Shown here: positions 24,630-32,394 of the stretch, one piece after another
Numbering within the stretch: position 1 is the stretch's first letter
How the letters are laid out: each line of letters opens with the position of its first letter
Assembly: GCA_910574865.1 (NCBI GenBank)
Contig: CAJTDN010000009.1
Coordinates: 124,001 to 188,000, forward strand
Direction of reading: 5' to 3'
Length of the DNA: 64,000 nt
From: Lachnospiraceae bacterium
GTDB lineage: Bacteria > Bacillota > Clostridia > Lachnospirales > Lachnospiraceae
Notes under the pieces: generated by a model
What the model saw: the letters and a program-made list of their open reading frames with translations, nothing else
The model's database searches: none
What the model was told of the DNA's origin: nothing
Translations under genes and position numbers: made by a program

Positions 24630-24899
24630 TCAAAGAGGATCACGGGAATCCCATATTTTTGGAAAATCGTTCAGAAGCGGGCAGTTTTGGACGGGGCAGT
24701 CCAGTCCCTTATATTCCTTGCGCTGCTCGTCCTCGTGTAACTTTGGATTTTGCACGATGGGACAAAACGCCTTGGAAAAGCAGACTTCATAATCGTTGTT
24801 TGGGTTTCCGGTAAAACGGTATTTTGCACTTATGGCGATTTTTTCGCCAAAATGCGGGCATGTCGTGTTCTTCTCAAGGATGACGTAGTAGTTTTTCAT
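24630..24899 (-). CDS. Small cysteine-containing protein of unknown function
   Basis: The 89-residue minus-strand frame starts with an ATG preceded by AAAGGAG (minus strand, about 24908-24914). It contains CPHFGEK, CFSKAFCP and CPVQNCP, five cysteines at 14, 40, 46, 68 and 73. The paired CxxxxC and CPxxxCP spacing could bind a metal or form disulfides. There is no signal peptide or membrane helix. I do not recognise the family. It lies convergent to the lipoprotein operon and divergent from bioY. Confidence 0.6.
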   Translation of the reverse strand: MKNYYVILEKNTTCPHFGEKIAISAKYRFTGNPNNDYEVCFSKAFCPIVQNPKLHEDEQRKEYKGLDCPVQNCPLLNDFPKIWDSRDPL

Positions 24900-25074
24900 G
24901 GTTTAATCTCCTTTTATGATTGTCCCCCGCCTATAATAGGGCGGGTGGTTACGAGGCGGACGGTTGGTGAATGCCGCGGGGGCGGCAGGGGGGTCGAGTA
25001 CAGTATACGGCAAAAGGGGGGGAATGGCAAGAGGATTGTTTGATTTACAAATGTCAACTCAAAAATAAAACTGA

Positions 25075-25103
25075 TTGACAATTGGGCCGCTATGGTATAT
25101 ATT
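25075..25103 (+). promoter_or_regulatory. Promoter of the bioY-bioB-bioD operon
   Basis: TTGACA (25075-25080) and TATATT (25098-25103) are separated by 17 bases. Transcription would begin near 25110, leaving a leader of about 230 nt before bioY. No clear BirA palindrome overlaps it. Confidence 0.75.
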
Positions 25104-25109
25104 GTAAAG

Positions 25110-25340
25110 GGTCGTGTAATAATTGCGCATATCGGCACGAACATGGCTTTTACAAAATATATCAGATGTGGAATGACTCCCGCCTCTATAGGCGGCGAGC
25201 AACATATTTGTATCAGTGGCGGGATGGGGTCCCCCATCTGATATGCCTCCGGCGGGCGCTGGATGTCCGTTTAGCGCCGACCATAACGGAGTGAAGAGGC
25301 CGACGCAAGAACGCCGGTGGCGTTCTTGAATGGAGGGATT
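25110..25340 (+). promoter_or_regulatory. Long structured leader RNA of the biotin operon
   Basis: The leader has a long-range 10-bp stem ATATCAGATG (25159-25168) with CATCTGATAT (25235-25244). This encloses CCGCC/GGCGG (25180-25195). A local hairpin GATGGG/CCCATC (25223-25238) competes with that stem. Downstream stems are GGCGCT/AGCGCC (25255-25278), competing TCCGTT/AACGGA (25266-25290), and a 9-bp hairpin AAGAACGCC/GGCGTTCTT (25307-25327) four bases before the ribosome site GGAGGG. Mutually exclusive pairings are what a riboswitch or protein-controlled leader would show. I could not match it to TPP, THF, ZTP, cobalamin or other familiar classes. Confidence 0.55.
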
Positions 25341-25343
25341 TTT

Positions 25344-25943
25344 ATGGAATTATCAGTGACAAGGAAACATGGAATGGACAAGGGGCCTTCGCCTGAAAGG
25401 ATGCCAACGAAAAACTTGGTTTTGTGTGGGATGTTTACGGCCTTGGTGGCCATCGGCGCGTTCATCCAGATACCGGTACCCTACATGGATTATTTCACGC
25501 TGCAGTTTTTCTTCGTCCTGCTGGCCGGGCTGACCTTGGGCGGCAATAAAGGCGCGGTATCCGTGGGATGTTACGTGCTGCTCGGTCTTGCGGGGCTGCC
25601 AATTTTCGCGGCGGGCGGTGGTATCGGTTACGTGTTTCGGCCGAGTTTCGGCTATTTGCCGGGCTTCGTCGTGGCGGCCTACGTGACGGGACGGTTGGGT
25701 GAAAGATTAAAGAAGGGCTATAAAAACTATTTGCTGGCGTGTTTGGCCGGATTCGTGGCAACTTATGCCATCGGCATCGTGTATAAATACATGATTCTCA
25801 ACTTTTACGCGAACACCCCGGCTACGTTGGCGGTGGTTTTTTTGTCCTGCTTCCCGCTGGACATGCCGGGCGACCTCGTGCTCTGCCTTTTGGCGGCGGG
25901 CTTGGGGCTGCGGCTAAGAAAGGCGGGGCTTTACGCGGAGTGA
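25344..25943 (+). CDS. bioY: Biotin transporter substrate-specific component BioY
   Basis: The 199-residue membrane protein is the S component of an ECF-type biotin importer. Its start follows GGAGGG. Six hydrophobic helices are visible. Typical BioY segments include MFTALVAIGAFIQIPVP, FFVLLAGLTLGGNKGAVSVG, the GLPIFAAGGGIGYVFRPSFGY loop near residues 90-115, which is the biotin-binding signature, and FLSCFPLDMPGDLVLCLLAA near the end. It is first in an operon with bioB and bioD. No AAT energising module is nearby, so it would use a shared one. Confidence 0.95.
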   Translation: MELSVTRKHGMDKGPSPERMPTKNLVLCGMFTALVAIGAFIQIPVPYMDYFTLQFFFVLLAGLTLGGNKGAVSVGCYVLLGLAGLPIFAAGGGIGYVFRPSFGYLPGFVVAAYVTGRLGERLKKGYKNYLLACLAGFVATYAIGIVYKYMILNFYANTPATLAVVFLSCFPLDMPGDLVLCLLAAGLGLRLRKAGLYAE

Positions 25944-26041
25944 GGAACGTGGTAAAATCAAAGGTACACGGGAAGCCGGGTACGGGTAAGTGCGGAGGCC
26001 GAAATGCGGCTCGGAATTTGCGGGGAAAGGAAGCGCGGGTC

Positions 26042-27013
26042 ATGTCGATTACGGAAGGGATGAAGAAAAAGGTACTGGGCGGCGGCCAAGTTTCAAGGGA
26101 AGAGGCCCTTGCCCTATATGGGGAGCCGTTGCGCGAATTGTGCGCGGCGGCGGACGAAATCAGGAAACATTTTTGTCAAAATAAGTTTGACATTTGTACG
26201 ATTATTAACGGGAAGAGCGGGAAGTGTTCAGAAAATTGCAAATATTGTGCACAGTCGGCGTATTACCACACGGCCACGGAAGAATACCCGTTGTTGGACA
26301 CGGAGGAAATCGTGCGCCAGGCGAGGTACAATGCAAAGCGGGGCGTGCTGCGCTATTCCATCGTGACCTCGGGGCGGGCGTTAAGTGATGCGGAAGTGGG
26401 GCAGATGTGCGGGGCGGTTCGGGCTATCAAGGAAAGCGTGGACATCGAGGTGTGCGTGTCATTCGGCCTGCTGAACGAGGAGCAGTTTCGGGCGGTGAAA
26501 GAGGCGGGCGCGACGCGGGTGCATAACAACCTGGAAACGTCACGGCGAAATTTCCCCAATGTCTGCACCACGCACACGTTTGACGACAAGGTGGCGGCCA
26601 TAAGGGCGGCACGCGCGGCCGGGCTTTCTGTGTGCAGCGGCGGCATCATGGGACTGGGCGAGACGAGGGAAGACCGCGTGGACATGGCGATTTCCCTGCG
26701 CGAACTGGGAGTCAAAAGCGTCCCGGTCAACATGCTCAACCCGATACCGGGAACGCCTTATGAGGATAACGGGCGGCTCACGGTAAACGACATGCGGCGC
26801 GTCGTGGCGGTGTACCGCTTTATTTTGCCGGATGCCTCCATCCGCCTGGCCGGGGGGCGCGGGCTTCTGGAAGACAAGGGCGCGGGGTGTTTTGAATCGG
26901 GGGCGAACGCGGTGATATCCGGCGACATGTTGACGACGTCCGGCTATACGATTGAGTCGGACATGGAAATGATTGAAAAATTGGGATATAAAGCGGCATT
27001 GTGTGGTAATTAG
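26042..27013 (+). CDS. bioB: Biotin synthase BioB
   Basis: The 323-residue radical SAM enzyme inserts sulfur into dethiobiotin to make biotin. The SAM-cluster motif CSENCKYC gives cysteines 62, 66 and 69. YYHTATEEYPLLDTEEIV, VCVSFGLL, RVHNNLETSR, CSGGIMGLGET and the C-terminal GANAVISGDMLTTSG are typical of BioB. The start MSITEGMKKK was chosen because GGAAAGGAAG lies upstream and the longer in-frame extension is not conserved in character. It lies about 100 bases after bioY and before bioD. Confidence 0.97.
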   Translation: MSITEGMKKKVLGGGQVSREEALALYGEPLRELCAAADEIRKHFCQNKFDICTIINGKSGKCSENCKYCAQSAYYHTATEEYPLLDTEEIVRQARYNAKRGVLRYSIVTSGRALSDAEVGQMCGAVRAIKESVDIEVCVSFGLLNEEQFRAVKEAGATRVHNNLETSRRNFPNVCTTHTFDDKVAAIRAARAAGLSVCSGGIMGLGETREDRVDMAISLRELGVKSVPVNMLNPIPGTPYEDNGRLTVNDMRRVVAVYRFILPDASIRLAGGRGLLEDKGAGCFESGANAVISGDMLTTSGYTIESDMEMIEKLGYKAALCGN

Positions 27014-27097
27014 GGCTGGCGTGTGGATGGTCACACGCCATTCGCGCATTTTTGACGGGAGAGAATGGATAATCAGGAAGAGAGGCGGTGTCTTGCA

Positions 27098-27766
27098 ATG
27101 GGTAAGGGAATTTTTGTCACGGCCACGGGGACGGACGTGGGCAAGACCTACGTGACGGCCCTGATGGTGAAAAAGTTGAGGGAGGCCGGGTGCCCGGCCG
27201 GATATTATAAGGCGGCCCTGTCCGGTGCGGCGTGCGTCAAGGAGAGCGACGCGGGATACGTAAAGCAAATATCCGGCATCGGCCAGGAGGATTCCACGCT
27301 TCTCTCGTACTTGTACGGGACGGCGGTTTCCCCGCATTTGGCGGCCAAAATCGAGGGAAACCCGGTGGATCTGGACGTGGTAAGAAGGGATTACCTGCGG
27401 GTGGCACAAAGCCACGATTACGTCACGGTGGAGGGGAGCGGCGGAATCGTCTGCCCGGTTCGCTGGGACGAAAGGCAAAAAATCTTGTTGGAGGACGTGA
27501 TTAAGGCGTTGGGACTTGCCACCCTCGTCGTGGCCGACGCGGGGCTTGGTACGATTAACGCCACCGTCCTGACCGTGGAATTTTTACGGGCGCGGGGAAT
27601 CGAAGTGAAAGGCGTGATTTTGAACCGTTACGCGGGAGGAACCATGCAAAAGGACAATGCCGGGATGATCGAGGTGCTGGCAAAAGTTCCGGTCCTGGCA
27701 CGGGTTGGGGAAGGGGCGGAGGAGCTTGAGATGGAGGTGGGGAAGTTGAGGGAATTGTATGGATGA
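27098..27766 (+). CDS. bioD: ATP-dependent dethiobiotin synthetase BioD
   Basis: The 222-residue enzyme closes the ureido ring of dethiobiotin from DAPA, CO2 and ATP. The P-loop ATGTDVGKTYVTALM begins at residue 7, and YYKAALSG and VEGSGGIVCPV follow, the latter in the place of the family's EGAGG motif. The start MGKGIFVTATG is preceded by GAGGCGGTG. An in-frame ATG at 27065 is also possible. Notable is the Cys-containing GAACVKESDAGYV substrate loop. bioA and bioF are not in the window, so the full pathway is not shown here. Confidence 0.93.
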   Translation: MGKGIFVTATGTDVGKTYVTALMVKKLREAGCPAGYYKAALSGAACVKESDAGYVKQISGIGQEDSTLLSYLYGTAVSPHLAAKIEGNPVDLDVVRRDYLRVAQSHDYVTVEGSGGIVCPVRWDERQKILLEDVIKALGLATLVVADAGLGTINATVLTVEFLRARGIEVKGVILNRYAGGTMQKDNAGMIEVLAKVPVLARVGEGAEELEMEVGKLRELYG

Positions 27767-27794
27767 AATTCCTCAAAATCAAGCAAAAAGCGTA

Positions 27795-27824
27795 TTGATT
27801 CTCTTTGTCATGTCATGATATAAT
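27795..27824 (+). promoter_or_regulatory. Promoter of the restriction-modification cassette
   Basis: TTGATT (27795-27800) and a consensus TATAAT (27819-27824) with an 18-base spacer lie just ahead of the methyltransferase start at 27862. Confidence 0.65.
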
Positions 27825-27861
27825 ACCTCAAGAACGATTGGATTTTTACGGAAAGGTGGAG

Positions 27862-29028
27862 ATGGTTATCAAAGTCGTTGACTTGTTTTGCGGTTGCGGT
27901 GGTATGACGTTGGGATTTCAAAAGGCGGGATTTGATGTCGTGGCCGGATTTGAACGCTGGGATGCCGCCATCTTTTGCTATGGAAAGAATTTTAACCACC
28001 CCGTGGAAGATGCCGACCTCTCAAACGTGGAACTTTCCGTTAAAGCTATTTCGAAATATGACCCGGGTATTATCATAGGGGGACCTCCGTGCCAGGATTT
28101 TTCTGTGGCGGGAAATAGAGTTGAAGGGGCTCGGGCGGACTTGACCATTTCATTTGCAAAGATAGTGAAAGAAATCGTTCCTGAATATTTCGTGATGGAA
28201 AATGTAGAGCGCGCGGCTGAAAGCGAGGCCTACAAAAACGCAAGAATCATTTTTAAAGAAGCTGGTTATGGATTGACGGAAAAAGTCCTGGATGCCAGTT
28301 TTTGTGGCGTGCCTCAAAAAAGGAGACGTTTCTTTTGCATTGGTTGCAAAGATGCTTCGGATGGTTTTTTAGAGGGATTGTTGTCAACAAACCAATCTAT
28401 ATTTCCACTAACTGTCAAGGAGTATTTCCAACAAGAAAAGTGTGAGTTGCCGGTGGAATATTATTATCGGCATCCCCGTTCATACAAAAGGAGGGGAATC
28501 TTTTCGGTTGACGAACCATCGCCTACCATACGGGGCATTAACCGTCCCAAACCGGGAAATTACAAAAAACATGACGGAGATGGGGCAAATCCTGACGGGA
28601 TACGTAATTTGTCGTGTCAGGAGAGGGCGCTTATACAGACATTTCCATTAGACTTTGTTTGGAATGATTACTCCACTTCGACGGAACAGATGATAGGTAA
28701 TGCCGTTCCGGTTAAGCTGGCCAATTATGTGGCGGCTTGTTTGATGCGGTATATCAAGGGAGACACAGATTTACAAAATCTTCGTTTTATTGATTGGTTA
28801 AAAAATGAAAAAAAGCTTTCGGCGAGGGTGGCGGGTGATACGCTTTCAAGAGTGGGACGCGCGAAAAAGATTCTGGAATTTGGAATGGAGGATGGCGAAC
28901 AATATTTGAAAAAAATAAGTGAAGAACCTTCATATAAAAATCTCGTTCCATCCGTACGCGCCCAGGTCCGACGGGCAATACGGCTTTATTTTGAATACGT
29001 TTCCATGCATGGGGAGGTAATGTCATGA
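27862..29028 (+). CDS. C5-cytosine DNA methyltransferase
   Basis: The 388-residue enzyme methylates cytosine in a specific DNA site. Motif I is DLFCGCGGMTLGFQKAGF, motif IV GGPPCQDFSVAG with catalytic Cys77, motif VI MENVERA, motif VIII PQKRRRFF, and motif X GNAVPVKLANYVA. The region between VIII and X is the recognition domain. About 80 extra residues follow motif X. The start MVIKVVDLF is preceded by AAAGGTGG. It overlaps the next gene by ATGA. The codon pattern is more A/T-rich than its neighbours, suggesting transfer. The neighbouring HgiDII-like gene suggests the HgiDII-type specificity, which is inference. Confidence 0.93.
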   Translation: MVIKVVDLFCGCGGMTLGFQKAGFDVVAGFERWDAAIFCYGKNFNHPVEDADLSNVELSVKAISKYDPGIIIGGPPCQDFSVAGNRVEGARADLTISFAKIVKEIVPEYFVMENVERAAESEAYKNARIIFKEAGYGLTEKVLDASFCGVPQKRRRFFCIGCKDASDGFLEGLLSTNQSIFPLTVKEYFQQEKCELPVEYYYRHPRSYKRRGIFSVDEPSPTIRGINRPKPGNYKKHDGDGANPDGIRNLSCQERALIQTFPLDFVWNDYSTSTEQMIGNAVPVKLANYVAACLMRYIKGDTDLQNLRFIDWLKNEKKLSARVAGDTLSRVGRAKKILEFGMEDGEQYLKKISEEPSYKNLVPSVRAQVRRAIRLYFEYVSMHGEVMS

Positions 29029-29495
29029 GCGAACACAAATTTCAGATGTCCATAGACTTGCAGGTATTGAATCATCTGGGTCTAAATCTTTATAGTAATA
29101 CGTCTGCGGTATTGTCGGAGGTGGTGGCAAACGCATGGGACGCGGATGCCACGGAAGTGGCGATTGAAATCGGGGAAGATGCCATTTCCATCGCGGATAA
29201 TGGCATTGGCATGAATTTATCTGACATAAATGGCAAGTATTTGACGGTTGGATATCAGAAGCGTGCAGAGAGCGGCTTGTCATCAATTTTTCATAGGCCG
29301 GTGATGGGAAGGAAGGGGATTGGAAAACTTTCCCTTTTTTCCATTGCCTGCATTGTCGAGGTTTATTCTAGAAAGGAAGGTGAGTTGAACGCCTTTAAAA
29401 TCGACATAGAGTCTTTGGAAGAGGCCATCAAGACGAATGAGACGTACTATCCCACAGATTTAAACGACATTATCAATGAACTGGAAATGGATTAA
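29025..29495 (+). pseudogene. Truncated HgiDII/BbrUII-like restriction enzyme (GHKL ATPase domain only)
   Basis: The 156-residue product starts at ATGA overlapping the methyltransferase stop. It has the GHKL (Hsp90/MutL-like) ATP-binding motifs: LSEVVANAWDADATEV (N-box), IADNGIGMN (G1) and VMGRKGIGKLSLFSI (G2). The opening FQMSIDLQVLNHLGLNLYSN is typical of HgiDII/BbrUII-type restriction proteins, which are several hundred residues longer. The frame stops at NELEMD just after the ATPase core, and I see no continuation downstream in any frame. It is therefore probably a remnant without nuclease activity. Confidence 0.75.
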
Positions 29496-29689
29496 TACAT
29501 GCTGCTGGCTGGGACAATCCAAGTGTTTTCGTTGAAAAATGATTTACCGTCCGCTCGCCGTATGATTACGCAATGAGGAAAAAATTTTGAGTGATTAACG
29601 ATAATGTAGTTTGCCGCGGCATCTAATTTCGGGGGAGATTCTCCGAGAATCGCATAGCCATACATGCATTTTGTTTTATAGTATTTCAT
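29492..29689 (-). CDS. Small minus-strand protein of unknown function (65 aa)
   Basis: The ATG is preceded on the minus strand by AAAGGAGTCATT, a strong ribosome site. The product contains KCMYGYAILGESPPKLDAAA and NHSKFFPHCVIIRR. It has no signal peptide or membrane helix and no family I recognise. It is convergent with the truncated restriction gene, overlapping its stop by four bases. It may belong to the same acquired segment. The 29690-29872 gap that follows holds its promoter region and nothing else I can name. Confidence 0.5.
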   Translation of the reverse strand: MKYYKTKCMYGYAILGESPPKLDAAANYIIVNHSKFFPHCVIIRRADGKSFFNENTWIVPASSMY

Positions 29690-29872
29690 AATGACTCCTT
29701 TGGGGATGTCTATGTTTTTAATGTATATGCCATAGGTTGGCCATTTATGGCATTTTTATACATTGGGTCAGATTATATGGTTGATTTTCATGAAAGTTGG
29801 TTCGAACGTGTTTAATGGGTGTTGTTGATAAACCGTGTGGCGTGATGGTAATGAATGGGGGCGGCATGAGGA

Positions 29873-31588
29873 ATGGACGGTAAGAGGAAGAACTGGCGGG
29901 ACATATTGCCATATAACATGCGAGACGGCTGGCAGAACTTGTCGTTTCGCCTTTTGTTCGTGGTGCTGGCGACGTTTTTGCCGCTCAACGTCATGGGAAT
30001 CGTGGCGGCGGGCGTGATGTGGTCGGGGTCTTCGCGGGAACTGTACGATGCGTACGAGCGGGAAATCAATAATGGGATGGGCGGCCTCGACGAGGCCGTC
30101 GCGGAACTGGACGAAAACGTGGAGAACTTGTACGTGGAGAATATCGGGAGCCTGACGCTTCCGGGGGCGAAGGACGACCTGGCCGGCTACGGGGTGCTTT
30201 TGGAGACCGCCGCCTACATGGAGGCGGAAAGTCTTGAAGGGCTGGTTTACTTGTACGACAGGCAGAAAGGCGATCTGCACATAAAACAAAGCGGGGCGCT
30301 GCAAAACCAGGAAATGTTGAAGGAGATTGAGGAAGGTCTTTATATCACGTTTCCGCTTCCCTACCGTTTTGGGTGGCATTTTCGGGAATTTGCCGGGCAG
30401 CTTTATTATTATCGGTATTATAAATGCGCGAATTACAACATCGGGATGCTCCTCGACGTGAAGGCGAACATGGAATCCACGTTCGAGGCGGAATTTTTTA
30501 GCGAGAAGGAGTTCTATTTTACGGACGGCAATCTTTTGTACCGTTACACGGACGGCGTCCCCGAGAGTGAAAACATGGAAGAATGGGAGAAGCTTTTGCA
30601 AAAGCAGACATCCTGGCAGGTGGTCGGGTGGGAGTCTTCGCATACCGGGATGAGGGCGTGCCTGCGTGTCGAGGGCGGTCGTTTCCTAAGTTCGATTCCG
30701 CTCGTTTATTGGCTGCTGTTATTTTTGTCGATATCCTTCGTGCTGTTGGGCGTCCTGCTCTGGCGGATGATAAAGAAGGACGTGCTGCTGCCGCTTGGCG
30801 TCATGGAGCGGGCGATGCGCAAGCTGCGGGAAGGGGAGCGCGAGTTTCGCATCACGGGAATCGACGAGGGCCAGACCTTGGAGATGAAATATCTTTGCAA
30901 TGCGTTTAACAAGATGGCGCAGGAGGTGCAGGAGTCCTATGAAAAGGACATCAAGATGGTGCAGGCCCAGCTGGACAACCTGCGTTTGCAGGTAAACCCG
31001 CACATGCTTTTAAATTCGTTCAACATGATATACAGCCTGGCCCAGCTTCAAAATTATGAGTGCATCCAGGATTTCGCGCTTTACCTCGTGGATTATTTTC
31101 GATACATTTTGAAGGAGGCGGACGACCTCGTGACGCTTCAAAAGGAAATGAAGTTCGTTGAGAGCTACCTGGGCATTCAAAGGATTCGTTTTCCTGATAC
31201 CTTCGGCAGCGTTTACAACATGCAGGAGGGGTGCGAAAAGGCCCTCGTGCCGCCGTTATTGATTGAGAATTTCGTGGAAAACGCGATGAAGTACGCCTTG
31301 AAGCCGGGCGAGATGATTGAAATCCTCATCAATGCCAGGCGGGAGGAGGACAAGCTGCTTTTGTCCGTCTGCGACACGGGGAATGGAATGTCCGAGGAGG
31401 TATTGAAAAAGGTTCAGGACGGAGAAGTTTACGTGGACAGGCTGGGGCGAAAGCACATCGGTGTTTGGAACTGCCGCCGGCGGATGGAAGTGTTTTACGG
31501 GGGGGCGGCCGACATGAAAATCGTCAGCGCGCCCGGGCAGGGGACACAGATCTGGCTGGAACTGCCATTTTTGGAGGAAGAGGAATGA
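29873..31588 (+). CDS. YesM-type sensor histidine kinase
   Basis: The 571-residue membrane sensor has helix 1 near residues 24-50 (LLFVVLATFLPLNVMGIVAA), an extracellular domain to about 275, and helix 2 at LVYWLLLFLSISFVLLGVLL. A HAMP segment (LPLGVMERAMRKLREGE) and coiled coil follow. The His_kinase domain has LQVNPHMLLNSFNMIYSLA, with phospho-acceptor His377. The ATPase domain has N-box LLIENFVENAMKYAL and G-box SVCDTGNGMS. This is the LytS/YesM class that senses sugars or sugar-loaded binding proteins. It overlaps the response regulator (ATGA) and is cotranscribed with it. Confidence 0.94.
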   Translation: MDGKRKNWRDILPYNMRDGWQNLSFRLLFVVLATFLPLNVMGIVAAGVMWSGSSRELYDAYEREINNGMGGLDEAVAELDENVENLYVENIGSLTLPGAKDDLAGYGVLLETAAYMEAESLEGLVYLYDRQKGDLHIKQSGALQNQEMLKEIEEGLYITFPLPYRFGWHFREFAGQLYYYRYYKCANYNIGMLLDVKANMESTFEAEFFSEKEFYFTDGNLLYRYTDGVPESENMEEWEKLLQKQTSWQVVGWESSHTGMRACLRVEGGRFLSSIPLVYWLLLFLSISFVLLGVLLWRMIKKDVLLPLGVMERAMRKLREGEREFRITGIDEGQTLEMKYLCNAFNKMAQEVQESYEKDIKMVQAQLDNLRLQVNPHMLLNSFNMIYSLAQLQNYECIQDFALYLVDYFRYILKEADDLVTLQKEMKFVESYLGIQRIRFPDTFGSVYNMQEGCEKALVPPLLIENFVENAMKYALKPGEMIEILINARREEDKLLLSVCDTGNGMSEEVLKKVQDGEVYVDRLGRKHIGVWNCRRRMEVFYGGAADMKIVSAPGQGTQIWLELPFLEEEE

Positions 31589-32394
31589 GGCTTTTAATCG
31601 TGGACGATGAAATGTTTTCCATTTCCGGCATCATGGACGGGGTGAACTGGGGCGTGCTGCCGTTTGAGGAAATTTTGCAGGCCAACAGTTACGCGCAGGC
31701 GGTGGCGGTTTTGGAGAAAAAGGCGGTGGACGTGGCGCTGTGCGACATCGAGATGCCGGGTGAGAGCGGGCTGGAACTGATTTCGTGGATTAACGGGCAC
31801 CGGCCTGACACGATTTGCCTGATTTTAAGTTGCCATGACGAGTTTGACTTCGCCCGGCAGGCGGTGCAGCTGCAATGTTTTGACTACGTGCTCAAGCCGA
31901 TGAAGTACGACCATCTGACGGACGTCCTGGAAAAGGCGGCGAACGCGGCCGAGGAGCGGACGCACCAGAGCGTGCTGACGGGTTATGGGAAGCGTTATAT
32001 TGACAACCTGGCGAAGGACGTGCCGGAAGAAAACGAGGACGTGGCCGAGAAGGCGGCGGCCTATATCGACGAGCATTTGTCCGAAGATTTAAGCGTCCGG
32101 GAAATCGCGGACATCGCCTATGTAAGTCCCGACCATTTGACGCGGGTGTTCAAAAAACGCTACCAGAAGACGGTCAAGGAATATATCACGTGGAAGCGCA
32201 TGACGCTGGCGGGGGAACTTTTGAAAAACACGAAGATGACGGTGACGATGGTCTCGGACAAGGTGGGATTCAACAACTACTCTTATTTCGCCGAGCAGTT
32301 CAAGCGGTATTACGGCATGATACCGCGGGAATACCAGGCGAAATATCGAAAGCATGAGGAGATGGGGACGGATGGAGAACGCGGGGACGGATAA
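31585..32394 (+). CDS. YesN-type response regulator with AraC DNA-binding domain
   Basis: The 269-residue protein has an N-terminal receiver with LIVDDEMFSISG, phospho-acceptor Asp54 in CDIEMPGESG, and KPMKY with the conserved Lys. The C-terminus (~165-260) has two AraC helix-turn-helix units: LSVREIADIAYVSPDHLTRVF and VSDKVGFNNYSYFAEQFKRY. It is the cognate partner of the YesM kinase and probably activates nearby carbohydrate genes. It is shorter than many YesN proteins, since the linker is short. The start overlaps the kinase stop, and its own end overlaps the start of the following lipoprotein gene. Confidence 0.94.
   Translation: MRLLIVDDEMFSISGIMDGVNWGVLPFEEILQANSYAQAVAVLEKKAVDVALCDIEMPGESGLELISWINGHRPDTICLILSCHDEFDFARQAVQLQCFDYVLKPMKYDHLTDVLEKAANAAEERTHQSVLTGYGKRYIDNLAKDVPEENEDVAEKAAAYIDEHLSEDLSVREIADIAYVSPDHLTRVFKKRYQKTVKEYITWKRMTLAGELLKNTKMTVTMVSDKVGFNNYSYFAEQFKRYYGMIPREYQAKYRKHEEMGTDGERGDG

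Noticed and set aside
25143-25241. A 32-codon upstream frame in the bioY leader
   Set aside because: It lacks a ribosome site, and its sequence is explained by the stems of the leader.
25110-25340. Cobalamin, ZTP, TPP or THF riboswitch in the bioY leader
   Set aside because: CCCGCCACTG on the minus strand resembles the B12 box, but the rest of the cobalamin core is missing and it lies on the wrong strand for bioY. Conserved cores of the other classes were not found.
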